Positions 42,460 through 55,106 are shown, counted from the stretch's first letter. The stretch: DNA of 64,000 bases from Hyaloscypha bicolor E (GCF_002865645.1 NW_020194555.1:1762288-1826287), one strand, 5' to 3'. Notes: generated from the sequence alone by a model not told the origin. Program-made: numbers and translations.

Positions 42460-44685
42460 GGCGAGGTTGAGCGCTTTGTTGACTTTCCGCAGCCACCACG
42501 CCCAAAATTTCCCCAACTAGAATTTGCCCACACAAAATTTGGTCACCAAAAACGAAAGTAGATTGGAGGGAGAAGGCTCAAGGCTCGTGCCGTTCGAAAT
42601 CGACGAGTAGGAGGGGAAACGAATGCTGTACCGGGGTTGTTGGTCGCTGGGCAACAAAGGTGCAGGAAGCAAGCTTCAGCAAACGAGGGGCGAGGATGGA
42701 AAAGGGGGTAGGAGACTGGACCACCGGAACGAGTGACGGCGGTCGGCAGGTAGAAAGGTAGAAAGGGTCGAAGGTAGGAAATGCACAGAACACAGCAGAT
42801 CAAATATGAGGCATGTTCGAAGAAGAAGACGAAGACGAAGACGACATCGCCTGGAATGCCGCTCGAGGAGAATTCACACACGGTTCACTCTCCGGGGGGG
42901 GGTGGTGGAACCATAGTACGGTGACCGCGAGGGCAGATGCAGATCAAAGCCGCCGGGGATGCTGGATTCCTGGCATTCCCCCCTGCTGGCGGGGATCGAG
43001 TTTTTCAAAACAGCCACCACCAAGCCAGCCTCTGAGCCTCGAAGCCCTCGATGAAGCCAGGGGGGCCAGGGGTCAGGGGCCTGACCCGAGGCCCGATGCC
43101 CCAATACGAAGTGCCCGCTGCTTTTGGGTTGAATGGCACGACTCCGCGAGGCTCGCGCATGAAAACTGGAGCAAAGGCATGCCATGCCGTCCGACATCCG
43201 CCATCCGCCATCCGCCATCCGCCACTCGCCCTCAGTACGAAGTAGTGCTCCGTATGCGTACTGCGTACTTACTGGAGCTGCGGGCCCTTCAGGACCTTGA
43301 TTGTTGAATGGCCAGTCCCCTTTCAGTAAAAGTCGACGTTGATTCTGGTTATTTTGGGAGCCAACGCTTTGCAAGTTGCGGCGGCCCGCTCCACAATTTT
43401 GCTCAAGCATGAGACGAGTGGCGTGGAACACGACCCAAGATCGCCGGACCAGACAGACCCAGCGAAGAAGAACGAACAGAACGAAGGCTACGAAGCACAC
43501 AGAGTGCTCAGCTCTCACGAACACCGCAATCCCAGCATCGTCGGTAGAAGAAAGCAAACTGCAACAACCAGTGCTGCCAGCCTGCCATGGACCAGGAATC
43601 CCCTTCGCAAGGGCACAGGCGAGAAAGAAGCAACCTCCAAGTCGGGCAGAGGCCCTGGTTGGACGTCCATATAAAATGGCGCCTATGACAAATATTGCCC
43701 AAGGGGTTTCAACGTTTCGAAGATCGTCTCCTCATTCGAAGGGAAATATTCCCCCAGGGTGCTTCCCCATGACCATTGGAACTGGAGGCCCCAAGAGCCC
43801 CTAATGCTGCTTGAGCATTTGATATTGATGTTTTTACATTGATTTGCAAATTCATTTATTTGACGTCGGAACGAAGTTTCCGCAAGCACGTGAATCCGGT
43901 CCTTGAAGGTTGAATTGGCCTGAGACTTTATACGGAGGGCAAAAATTCGTGTTCGGCAGCTGGATCACAGCATCTGCATCTCTCCCTCTCGCTGCCTGCC
44001 TGCGCCTGTGCACACTCAGCACCTGGCGACCGACAATGTGACGATGGGGTGGAGAGATGGGAGGGGGCTTCGCTGTGCTACTTGCTGTACAGTACTCGTA
44101 CACGGAGGAGTAACGGTCAAACTCCTCGTGTTGAAGACCACATCAAGACCTGCTGCTGGCTACGAGTGGCGATGTCCACCAATGCAGATCCTGATGCAGC
44201 CATTTGCCGTCGGCGCTTTAAGCCCGCCGGCAGTGTGGCCCCTGAGCGCGTCCGATTTTAGAACAGCGCCATCGACGGGACTACGGCGAGCCATAGGGGC
44301 CACGGAGATTCAAAATATCTGAGTGACGCTGCACAACCACCATTCGCACGCCAGACCCCGTATCACCAACTCACAGAGCTTTTCGTCTCGTCTGCTTTGC
44401 TCGAGAGTCTTTCTTCTTGCTCCTGTTCCCTTGTGCCCTATCGACTTTCTTCTCGACACTCGCTAATTTTCATCATACCTTCGCTATTTTGTTGTTTGGA
44501 ACGCTTTTGTTGACCCGCGCTGTTTCTTTACCCCTTCCTTCGTTTGCGTCGTTGCCCACGGAACTCTCACGAATACTACCTGCTCGCGACTCAACACACT
44601 TTCAACCAAGTCAATCAAGCAGCTCTGCGCTACTGAGGCCATCCACACTTGGAACCCGGGGTTTCGACCCGAGCATTTAACTAAC
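42460..44685. promoter_or_regulatory. shared intergenic region of the csmB-csmA pair
   Basis: 2.2 kb between the two start codons, without a convincing gene; several long open frames overlap on both strands and are compositional. It contains a GAAGAC/GAAGAA-rich purine tract near 42817-42845, G-runs near 42893, a CATCCGC microsatellite and a CT-rich tract at 44390-44560 that suits the csmA 5' UTR. Cell-wall stress factor sites may lie here, but I could not single one out. Confidence 0.55.
43195..43222. repeat. CATCCGC heptamer repeat, four copies
   Basis: Four perfect tandem CATCCGC units in the chitin synthase intergenic region. Confidence 0.85.
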
Positions 44686-47600
44686 ATGGCTTTAAACAAT
44701 CAAGCGGGCGGGGGTGCCCATTCACAACCCTCTCTGCCCGCTCTGCCAGCACATCTCCAATCCGACACACATCTCACAGCACATCTTGCAAGCCGATTTC
44801 ATGTGGCATTGCCGACTGCACAGCTCTCCTCCCACGCGTTAATCTGCCTCAACACTTATTCTTCTTCCACAAAAGGCCCTGATGGAGGCAAGCAGGGCAG
44901 TGCCATGGGTGGTGCCGAAGACCTGGCTGAAAGAGCATGGACGAGACTCGGAGCACGTACAGAGAATCAAGCTATAGTTTTTCTGTGAGTGCACATTGGC
45001 CAACTCTCCGGTCTCAATGTTGAAGCTGCTAATTCTCATCCAGGGGCGAGTCTGGTTCGGGGAAATCCACTGTTCGATCACACCTCCTTTCAGCTCTCCT
45101 CAACAAGTCATCAACCCCACTGTCCACCAAATTGTCACTCGCTGCCTACGTCTTCGATACTCTCACAACCACAAAAACCGCGACTACCCCAACAGCATCG
45201 AAAGCCGGTCTGTTTTTCGAGCTGCAATACGACACTGCTTCATCCGTTAACCCGACACTCATTGGTGGCAAAGTCTTGGATCACCGTTTGGAGCGGAGCA
45301 GAGTTGCATCTGTGCCAACAGGAGAGCGAAGCTTCCACGTCTTATATTATCTTTTGGCCGGAACAAGTGCCGCTGAGAAGGCACATTTGGGATTAGACCT
45401 GTCCAGCGGGCTGTCTGCAGCCGCCCACCATCCAGGGCAGAGTGTGCAAAAACACTCGATCGCAACGTCACAAAAGAGATGGCGGTATTTAGGGCACCCA
45501 ACTCAACTCAAGGTTGGCATCAATGATGCAGAGGGCTTCCAGCTGTTTAAGACCGCCTTGAGGAAGCTGGAGTTTCCCCGCAGTGAAATTGCTGAGATCT
45601 GCCAGGTTTTGGCAAGCATCCTCCACATTGGGCAGCTTGAGTTCGAGACGAGTGAGGATACTACACCCACGGGAGATGACAGTGGTGGCTATTCGCATGA
45701 AGGTGCACAGAGCATCACAGCTGTGAAGAACAAGGACGTTCTTGGTATAATTGCCGCTTTCCTCGGTGTCAGCGCTCAAGATCTTCAGACAACGCTTGGC
45801 TATAAGACGAAGATCTTACAAAGAGAGCGAGTTACTGTGATGCTTGATCCCAAGGGCGCGAGGAGCAACGCAGATGAGCTTGCAAGGACATTGTATTCAT
45901 TGCTCGTTGCGTACGTGATCGAAAGTATCAACCAAAGAGTTTGTGCTGTTGAAGATACGGTCGCCAACACTATCTCCATCATTGACTTCCCCGGGTTCGC
46001 TCAGCAGCCTTCCACTGATTCGACCTTGGATCAACTCCTCAACAATGCCGCTACAGAATCACTATATAACTTTACTCTCCAGAGTTTCTTCGAGGCTAAG
46101 GTGGACATGTTGGAGAGCGAAGAAATCAGTGTAGCAGCCACCAGCTATTTCGATAATTCCGATGCTGTCCGGGGGCTCTTGAAACACAGCAATGGTCTCC
46201 TCAGTATCCTTGATGACCAAACGAGGCGCAACAGAAACGATATGCAGTTGCTGGAGAGCCTCCGAAAACGCTTCGATGGCAAGAATCCAGCAATTTCCGT
46301 TGGAAGCGCCACTGCGAAGCTTCCAGGAAGCAACTTCGCAACCCACAACGCAGCGGCTTCTTTCGCTGTAAAGCATTTTGCCGGTGAGGTTGACTACTTG
46401 GTTGCCGGGTTGGTGGAGGAGAACGGTGAAGTCGTCTCCGGGGACCTGATGAATCTGATTGCCTCAACGAAGAGCAATTTTGTTGGTCAGCTGTTTGGCC
46501 AAGAAGCCTTGCAGACAGTGGTCCATCCGCAAGAAAGAAACACGATTATGCAAGCACAAGTCAGCTCAAAACCGCTCCGGAAGCCAAGCGTGATGCGGAG
46601 AAAGGGAGACAGACCACACCGATTTGGAGCACGCGACACGAAGCAAGGCAGCGACTCTGCTGATGATATGACCGAGATTGGAGCGGACGACGCCAAGGTG
46701 CGGAGAGGCCGCAATATCGATCAAGGCGCAGCTGCTCAGTTCTTGTCTTCTCTCGACAATGTCACCAAATCCCTGACTGCTCCAAACACCAACCCGTACT
46801 TTGTGTTCTGTCTCAAGCCCAACGATCGTCGCATTGCCAACCAGTTCGACAGCAAATGTGTTCGAACTCAGATACAAACTTTCGGTATTGCCGAAATCAG
46901 CCAACGGCTGAGGAATGCGGACTTCAGTCTGTTCTTGCCATTCGGCGAGTTCCTTGGACTGGCCGATGCCGAGACCATATTGGTCGGCAGCGAAAGGGAA
47001 AAGGCTGAAATGTTCCTGGATGAGAAGCGTTGGCCAGGAAACGAAGCTCGAATCGGGAGTACTGGCGTCTTCTTAAGTGAACGATGCTGGTCAGAGATTG
47101 CCAAGTTAAGTGAACGAGGATTTACCCAGGCCCGGTATCCAATGCAATCGGATGATGGGGGTGAGATGCTCACACCTGGCGATGTGCACGGGGCCCATGG
47201 GGCTTCAAAAGAACGTCTTCTAGGCTCGCCTTCTGGTTTGACTCCATCTCCGGGAGGCTACATTTACGGGCAAGACAAGAAATCAGGATATTTCGGTAGC
47301 CACGATATCGATTCACGGTCCGATGCGGGTGCCTCTGCACTTGGCCAAGGTGATATGTTTAGGAACCTTGACACGAGAGCGCAGATGGCTGAAAAGGGAA
47401 ACGAAAAGACCATGGTTGAGGTGGAAGAGGTCAAGACTAGTGGCAGCCGAAAGAGATGGGTTGCTGTGGTTTACCTTATGACCTGGCTCATCCCTGATTT
47501 CCTGATCAAGTGGATCGGCCGTATGCCCCGCAAGGATGTCCGAATGGCCTGGAGGGAGAAGCTCGCTATCAACATGATGATCTGGATCAGCTGTCTCTTT

Positions 47601-50470
47601 GTGGCGTTCTTCATCGTGGTCTTCCCTATGCTGATTTGCCCAAAACAAAACGTCTTCAGTGCAGCCGAGCTGACCTCATACAACGGCAAGAGTGGTGCGT
47701 CTGCTTATGTTGCCATACGGGGCCAAGTATTTGATCTTGGGGCATTTGCGCCGACTCATTATCCGTCTATTATACCCCAGAAATCGATCCTCAAGTATGC
47801 TGGTCTGGATGCAACGGCTCTATTCCCAGTCCAGGTTTCGGCTCTTTGCCAAGGTGTGAATGGGACGATCAACGATCTTGTCCAGCTTGACTACACTTCT
47901 ACAAACACCACCGGCTCTGCTTCTGTCATCAGTAGCACGGATACCAACTACAAATATCATGATTTCCGAGCATTCACCAACGACAGTCGACCTGATTGGT
48001 TCTTCGAGCAAATGCTTATGCTTAGAGCCGGCTTCAAGAAGGGCAATATTGGCTACACGCCTCAATATGTCAGCACATTGGCTGATAAGCAGGAGTCGAT
48101 TGCCATTCTCAATAGTAGAGTCTACGACCTTACCAAATACATCCAAGGGGGTCGTAGAGTTGTAGCACCTACTGGAGAAGATGCTCCTACGGATGTCAGC
48201 ACGTTTTTCATGGATCCTTTGGTGGTGGATCTCTTCCAACAGAAGGCTGGTGAGGACGTCACGAAATACTGGGATGCTTTGGCTCTTGATTCTGGCATGC
48301 GCACCCGTATGCAGCTGTGCCTTGACAACCTTTTCTACGTCGGAAATGTTGATACTCGGAATTCCGTCAAGTGTCAATTTGCTGAATATCTGATATTGGC
48401 TATTTCTATAATTCTTTGCGCTGTTATCGGATTCAAGTTCTTCGCCGCTCTTCAATTCGGTGGTAAGAACATCCCTGAAAATCTCGACAAGTTTGTTATC
48501 TGCCAAGTGCCTGCGTATACAGAAGACGAAGACTCTCTTCGTCGTGCTATCGACTCGGCAGCCAGGATGAAATATGATGACAAGCGCAAACTCTTGGTCA
48601 TTATTTGTGACGGTATGATTATTGGTCAAGGGAACGACAGGCCAACTCCACGCATTGTACTCGATATTCTTGGTGTTGCTGAGACTGTCGATCCTGAGCC
48701 ACTGAGCTTCGAGTCTTTGGGTGAAGGCATGAAGCAACACAATATGGGCAAGGTTTACTCCGGTCTCTACGAAGTTCAAGGCCATATCGTGCCTTTCATG
48801 GTAATCGTCAAGATCGGCAAACCGTCCGAAGTGTCGCGCCCTGGAAACAGAGGCAAGCGTGATTCCCAAATGGTCTTGATGCGGTTCTTGAACCGAGTCC
48901 ACTACAACGCCGCGATGAGCCCCCTTGAGCTGGAAATGTATCACCAAATTCGGAATATCATTGGAGTCAACCCAACCTTCTATGAATTCATGCTACAAAT
49001 CGATGCCGATACCGTCGTCGGTCCAGATTCAGCTTCCCGGTTTATATCGGCATTCCTAGATGATACTAGACTCATCGGCGTTTGTGGAGAGACTGCATTG
49101 TCTAACGCTAGGTCATCTTTCGTTACCATGATTCAGGTCTACGAGTACTACATATCTCACAACCTTTCGAAGGCCTTTGAGAGTTTGTTCGGTAGCGTCA
49201 CTTGTCTGCCCGGTTGTTTCACCATGTATCGAATCCGAGCCGCCGAATCAGGGAAGCCACTCTTTGTTAGCCGCGAGGTTGTTGAGGCCTATGCCAATAT
49301 CCGCGTCGACACTCTCCACATGAAGAATTTGCTTCATTTAGGTGAGGATCGATACTTGACTACACTTCTCCTGAAGCATCATTCCAAGTACAAGACAAAG
49401 TATATCAGCACTGCACATGCCTGGACGATTGCTCCCGATTCTTGGAAAGTTTTCTTGTCGCAACGTCGTCGTTGGATCAACTCGACGGTTCATAACCTTA
49501 TCGAGCTTATCCCCTTGTCGCAGCTCTGCGGTTTTTGCTGTTTTAGTATGCGATTCATTGTTTTCATCGACTTGCTCTCCACACTGGTGCAGCCCGTTAC
49601 AGTTGCATACATTGTATATTTGATTGTCCTCGTCATTCGGCATACGACCGTCATTCCTCTAACAGCCTTCATTCTGCTCGGTGCAATTTATGGTCTACAA
49701 GCTATTATATTCATCCTCCACCGAAAGTGGGAAATGATTGGTTGGATGCTTCTTTACGTGTGTGCCATTCCAGTATTCTCTTTCGGTCTACCACTTTACA
49801 GCTTCTGGCACATGGACGATTTCTCCTGGGGCAACACTCGCGTGGTCACTGGAGAAAAGGGACGCAAGATCGTTATCACCGATGAGGGCAAGTTCGACCC
49901 TGATTCCATTCCGCACAAGAAATGGGAAGAATATCAAGCGGAGCTTTGGGAAGCGCAGACTAGTCGAGACGATCATTCAGAGGTATCTGGGTATTCATAT
50001 GGCACAAAGTACCAGCCAGCAGTCTCTGAGTACAACTATCCACCGTCTCGCCCGATGTCTCAGATAGGTATTAACACCTATCCTTACGACGCCAAGAATG
50101 CCAACCTCTACAATCCTCGCCTGTCAGTTGCCCCATCCGATGCTTTGGGTGTTGGTGTGGATAATAGACAAAGCCAATTCGGAGGCAGCCAGTATTTTGG
50201 TCAGCAAGAGCTTGAAATGGCGAACTTGGCTGGCCTGCCCAGCGACGATACAATTTTGGCAGAAATCAGGGAGATTTTGAAGACAGCAGATCTGATGACT
50301 ATTACGAAAAAGAGTATTAAGGTCGAGTTGGAGAAGAGATTTGGAATGCCCTTGGATGCCAGAAGAGCATATATCAATTCGGGTAAGTTGAACTGTCCCA
50401 CATTGCGAGTCGGAGGTTTCAGACTAACAAACTTTCAGCGACTGAGGCTCTACTCTCTGGGCAACTATAG
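44686..50470 (+). CDS. csmA: class V chitin synthase with myosin motor domain
   Basis: Chitin synthase that uses a myosin motor domain to act at hyphal tips and septa. Exons 44686-44984, 45044-50382, 50439-50470 (1889 residues). The motor domain spans about 1-790 with an intact P-loop GESGSGKST (101-109, split by intron 1); [10 protein letters not shown] corresponds to switch II. Helices around 905-965 are followed by a cytochrome-b5-like domain ([20 protein letters not shown]), a helix near 1210, then the glycosyltransferase-2 core: [44 protein letters not shown] near 1534 and QRRRW at 1573-1577. C-terminal helices and WGNTR come next. The DEK-C domain ([20 protein letters not shown]) ends in the tiny last exon: [10 protein letters not shown]. 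Stopping at intron 2 without splicing would lose this end. Divergent partner: csmB. Confidence 0.97.
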
Positions 50471-50997
50471 CATGGGAATTCATTTGCATATAATGGAGTA
50501 TTTACGAGCTGTGTTCGCAGATTTATGACTGTATCGAAGATTGGGTGTGAAGGATTGGTTATTTTGTCGATTTGGCGTCCTCGGCTCTGGGAACCATCGG
50601 CAAATAGTAATATCATGTTCACACAGACCCCTCTCTTACTGCCGAATAGACTGCATCGTTGTGATTGAGTAAGATCTTGTGGTGTTCAACCATCCGAAGC
50701 TAGGCTACGCATGGTAGGTGAAAAGCGCCCCCCGTTCCCTGTTTAAGGACTTGATCTTTAGTGCCTCTTCAGATAGCGGTATGCTAAATGCATATGGTGG
50801 TGAGGTTTGGAAGTGCAATTTCCGAATAACTGCTGCTACTGTAGTACTTACTACCCTTCTATTTCGGTCTTATTCTCGTATAAGAAATTCGCGCCCTTGA
50901 CAAAAGCCTCACACCTTCAACTTCAAGCACCTCCCACAAACAACCTCTTCATTACTCCCCACGAGGCCGAAGCTTATCTTCATTCAATCTAATTCCA
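50471..50997. other. intergenic region after csmA
   Basis: 527 bp with the csmA 3' flank and the promoter of the gene at 50998. No gene or repeat is visible. Confidence 0.45.
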
Positions 50998-51690
50998 ATG
51001 TCCTCGATCTCGGATTCTAGGAAGCAAGATGAGGCACAGCTGCTGCCTGCTTACGAGGCGTTACCACGCGAGGAACGCGGTCTCTCTCCCGATGCAAGAC
51101 GACTGTTCTGGTCGTTGAATGGACCTCTCACCACCTCTCTCTGGATCATGGAGACGCGCAAAATGCCCGAGTCTCGGAAGCCGTACTTCCGACAAACCAC
51201 AGGTGGCGATGCCACCACGAGTCTGCATCCAGCCTCTCAAACACCGCTCACAGAGCCTAAGGTCTCCTCCGTCACAGTCAGCGTTGACAAACTCGAGAGG
51301 TGGGATGAGGACTGGTATGGACTGCATCGCGAGCATTGGGACGATATCGATCCTGGCACCGCCAAGGAGTTTACGGATGAGAACGGGGAAATCACGGATG
51401 CCTGGGGTGCTCTTCCCGATTTCAATCCAGACGAAGACGAGGATGGAACAGTGCATTTGTTAAAATGCTGTGGAATAGATCGACCCCGCGGAAAAGCAGC
51501 CAAACTGGTTGCCAAGCCAGATGCATCATCAGGAAGGAACTTTGTCACAATACACGACTATGTATCTGCTGTGCATCCTTGGCTTATAGAGCTACGCGAA
51601 GATATCTTGGGTGCTAAAGGACTGGTTGAGAATGACAAGGAACCTCTACCATCTGAGACGAAGCTCATGGTGGACAGCTTTGATCCGTAG
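50998..51690 (+). CDS. conserved-looking hypothetical protein, 230 residues
   Basis: Single exon with good protein character throughout. I do not recognise the family. Features: LPREERGLSPDARRLFWSLN near the N-terminus; a variable linker of Thr, Ser and Pro; a W-rich acidic centre (LERWDEDWYGLHREHWDDID); an acidic turn (FNPDEDEDGTVHLLKCCGID) and a C-terminal helix-rich part (FVTIHDYVSAVHPWLIELRE). No signal peptide or membrane helix, so probably cytosolic or nuclear. The ATG at 50998 follows a stop-rich leader and is the first in frame. Confidence 0.75.
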   Translation: MSSISDSRKQDEAQLLPAYEALPREERGLSPDARRLFWSLNGPLTTSLWIMETRKMPESRKPYFRQTTGGDATTSLHPASQTPLTEPKVSSVTVSVDKLERWDEDWYGLHREHWDDIDPGTAKEFTDENGEITDAWGALPDFNPDEDEDGTVHLLKCCGIDRPRGKAAKLVAKPDASSGRNFVTIHDYVSAVHPWLIELREDILGAKGLVENDKEPLPSETKLMVDSFDP

Positions 51691-53339
51691 GCTGAGAAAT
51701 ACTGAGGAGGAATGAATTCAAAGCGTTATTTATGTGAAGTGGACTCCGCTTCCACCTGCTCCAGACGATGGAAGGGGTGATTATCTGTATAGCAAGAGGC
51801 TGAAACAGCATATACCTACTGGCGACACTGTATGAGTGTTCAGGAAAAGAGACTTAGAGCTTTGATGGCCATGTATCGATCGATGATTCTTACTTACTTT
51901 AAGCATATGCAGGACCTATCTGGCCAATTTAAGAGCTATCACTTTCATGATTCAGCTCAATTGTGGAGGTCCTGAGCGACAATGAATCAACCCTTCGAAT
52001 TTGAAGCTCCGCTCCATCCTATGATGCCTTTCCCAGACCTTGAATGCCAGCCCTGGTCTTCTCTACCCACGTTTCCCAAGACTCTCTCCGGAAACGGCAC
52101 CGCAGCTGCCTAGACCACAGCCTCGGCAAGTAGATGAGAGAATCGGAACGCTGGCCCTAGGTGATCAATGCTATGAGGTAGCATTACCAGCAACAGATAA
52201 GTCACTCGGGCCCTCACGATGTGACCACTTAAATCACGCACCTTCCAATACTCTTCCTATGTCACCAAGGGTGGAAAAATCGCTCCGAAGTCACCGTACG
52301 AACTATTTCTGGGTTCTGCAATGGCATTCTGACTCCTGAGAGCTGGTAATGTAACTTCATTTATTTGTCCCTGGGCGTGCATGATCGTATTTGAACACCC
52401 CCTACGCTAAGGTTGCCCTGTGCGGCTGCAGCGAAAGGATCGGACCTGGATTGAGTATTTGTAAATTATCGCCAACGGTTCTAGATCTGGCGGAGTTTCG
52501 ATCACTTGGGTGAGCATTGCCGAGGAAATGTTTGGTGCGGTGCTGTACGAAAAGTTGTCACTGTTGCCCAGTCTCGCATTTTTTAATAAAAAAAATAAGG
52601 GGGCGGGATTGACTTGACGTCTCCCAAATCAAACTTAGTAGCCTTTACCTTAGCAAAGATTCAGGGTGCAATTCAATATTCACTTGCAGATTTCTTAGGC
52701 TTGAGTCAATACCAGAGAAAAGCTACAGCAGAGTGAATCATCGTGACGAAATCCCACCAGGGGAATACATAAGCCCCCTTTGCTCCCCTCATATCTTGAT
52801 TCTGCAGAATGAAATGGTTGTGACTTTCCCCAAGAATGATCTGGGCCACCAATAAACAATCTTCTTCGATAATCAAGATAGCTTTCTTCCTACTAGGGCT
52901 GGGACTAGTGCGTATTCATTAGCAGTGTTCAAGTATTCATCCGTACCCTAAAATCAATGTTTTGGTCAATTGCCGTACACGTGATTCTCCCCTTTAGGTT
53001 AGCTCAGCTACAGAGTATAAACCCTCCGCTAAACCGTACCTTAGACATCTCGATCTATATTAACTGTACCCTCATGTTTTAAAGACTAATTATATACTAA
53101 ATGCTGCCTTATTTATAGTCTGAGCCAGGCCCCCTTGCCAGCGCTGCCAATGTCTCACTAGACAAAGGAATAACGAACTCTTGCCCTAAATTCGTATCCT
53201 GTAGAGCACCAAGGGTCAAAATGCCCCTGTATTCCCAATACTTTATACCGCAATCTCCGTAATTCCTCTTTTATCGATTTATTCTCCGGATAGACTCAAT
53301 TTCCTGGAGGTACTAAATCATGGGAGGAGACGTATTACA
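51691..53339. other. gene-poor region with a possible small relic
   Basis: 1.65 kb, mostly without coding character and increasingly AT-rich to the right (52,560-53,330). The only protein-like piece is the possible relic at 51982-52339, listed separately. No repeat pair was found. Confidence 0.4.
51982..52339 (+). pseudogene. possible small gene relic
   Basis: From the ATG at 51982 one frame reads MNQPFEFEAPLHPMMPFPDL and stops after about 43 codons. A second frame overlaps it and continues RQVDERIGTLALGDQCYEVA, then SLRSHRTNYFWVLQWHSDS. Together they could be one small protein split by a frameshift, but neither half matches a family I know. Confidence 0.22.
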
Positions 53340-54938
53340 ATGACTGGGAGGAGAACCCGAGAGAGGGACAGGATTGGTGGGAAGGCTTTGACTGGAGAAC
53401 AGTTTTGGTTAATGGAGAAGATGTCTCATCTGGACAAGGTTTCTTTATTGGACAACGCGGGATTCCTTCACTATGCTCCAAGCGGATGCAAAATTCCCAG
53501 CTCTTTGTCAATGGAAGATACGAGCAGTCATGGACATATTGAAAAGCCAAAGGCGGCCTTATTCTGGAAGTTCGGAATCTCAACTTCCAGTCTTGCCATG
53601 CAAGTCCTACTTTTTGCCTCTGGGGTATTTTCCAGAGCCCTTTTTACCTGCTCCGCGCAAACTTCGCGAATGTTCGCTGGCCATGAGTGTGGTTATATAG
53701 ACCGCCATCTATCCAGAAATTACTCCTCCATGTTCTCACCAAATCCACCGTCAAGTGCCAATGCCCAAGCAAATGAGTCTGTCAACCGCAGTTGGTCTCA
53801 GGCTCCAACTCTCACCCCATCTAAATTCGACCAGATTCGACTCGAAGAGCAGCTGTTCTCTCCAGCCTCACACGTTAGTGCTCAGCTTCACCAGAACCGC
53901 ATTGAAAAGCTGTTATTCTCCCCAACTTCGCCCCTCAGTGCTGAATTTGAACGAAATCGACTCGAAGATCACTTCTTTCCCCAATCTTTGCCAGCCAGTG
54001 CTCAACTGCTGCCAGACCAGGTCGCCGAGAGCCCGCTCTCTCCGCCATCACCTGTGAACGAAGTCATGCCTCAGGGACGTCGCGGCTTCCACATCCCCCA
54101 ACCACTTCCACGACCCTTCTACGCGCTTTACGCTGAATGCTCGTATCTTCTCGATTGCCTCCAGATTGAGGATCGCAAAGCAACAGAGCTTCTTTGATCG
54201 ATTGCGCGACTTGAAGAACGGCTGATGCAGAACAACGAACCTTCCTCCGAACGGAAAAGGGTCAAGAAACGACTGAGATGGCTTAGACATCGGCTTGATG
54301 AAATCACTCGCCAGGAGAAGAGAATATTGCGACGAGTAGGACAAGTGACGTCTGAGATTCAGATGCGAGAGAGATGTACCCAGATTGAACCCGAGAGTCG
54401 ACAACGTGAGGTTGAGCTCTACAAGGGATTCCATGGAATGCAGCAAATACCGTTGCACGCAGAATCTCCAGTCTTCCAGCCGCAAGGATACCAGATGCCC
54501 TGCACACCGTGGCCCACAGAAAACTGGTCGCAATGGCAATCCCGTGATGGCCAACAAGGATGCGAAGGAAACAATAGACTTGCAGCTGCTGGAAAGTATT
54601 TCTTGCATTCATCGGAACTTGCAACAAAAAGTTTCCCAAGCGATAAAAGATCGCCAGACGACATAACTACAACCGCTGGTCCATCGCCGGACCAACGTGG
54701 ATCCCGCAGATGTTCATTGATGCATCGATCCTCGTCTTTGAACGACACCGCTGAGCAGCTGGAAGTCCTCTCAACCAACACCACTGCCGCTTCTGGGCCC
54801 CAAGTCAAGCGGCTTAGTCTTCCCAGCCTCGCCGTTCTCCTGACATCGGGCATGAACATTTCGGAGCTCATGCCGGAGAAAAAAGACGTGGGCATTCATA
54901 AACTTTCCAAGAATAGAAATCAGGAGCCTGGTTCCTAG
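53340..54938 (+). pseudogene. interrupted reading frame with 20-residue repeats
   Basis: One reading frame runs from 53340 to 54938 and is broken only by a single TGA at 54195-54197: ATELL, stop, SIARLEERLMQNN. On both sides the sequence is helical and charged, as if one coiled coil were continuous. CGA to TGA is the simplest cause. Before the stop lie three and a half 20-residue repeats. After it comes a basic coiled coil (KRVKKRLRWLRHRLDEITRQ) and a Ser/Thr-rich tail. The first 400 bp are unclear: a different frame reads SWEETYYNDWEENPREGQDW and a third reads QLPVLPCKSYFLPLGYFPEP, so the N-terminal exon structure is unresolved. Either a pseudogene, a gene with undetected introns, or a stop that is read through. 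Family unknown. Confidence 0.4.
53838..54059 (+). repeat. 60-bp in-frame tandem repeat
   Basis: Units 53838-53897, 53898-53957, 53958-54017 and a partial fourth. Protein pattern R(L/I)E..(L/F)F.P.S..SA........, for example RLEEQLFSPASHVSAQLHQN and RIEKLLFSPTSPLSAEFERN. Confidence 0.8.
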
Positions 54939-55106
54939 GTCAAGAAAGGGCCAGCGGGAAGAGGGAATTTTGGGTGAAGTACAGGAAGGAATCGAGTTTG
55001 ATCTGCATTTACACCATCCTTTCCCGGTGTTGGCACATTCAGATGTTGTACAGTGAAGCTATGGCCAGGGAAATCAAAGATTGGGTCAATAAAATATTAC
55101 TTTTCG

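Noticed and set aside
42874..43557. Overlapping open frames of 100-227 codons on both strands between csmB and csmA
   Set aside because: Low-complexity, GC-rich DNA with microsatellites gives long chance frames; no ATG-based frame has protein-like content.
47820..48947. A 375-codon minus-strand open frame inside csmA
   Set aside because: Antisense shadow of the chitin synthase coding region; no promoter, splice or family signal of its own.
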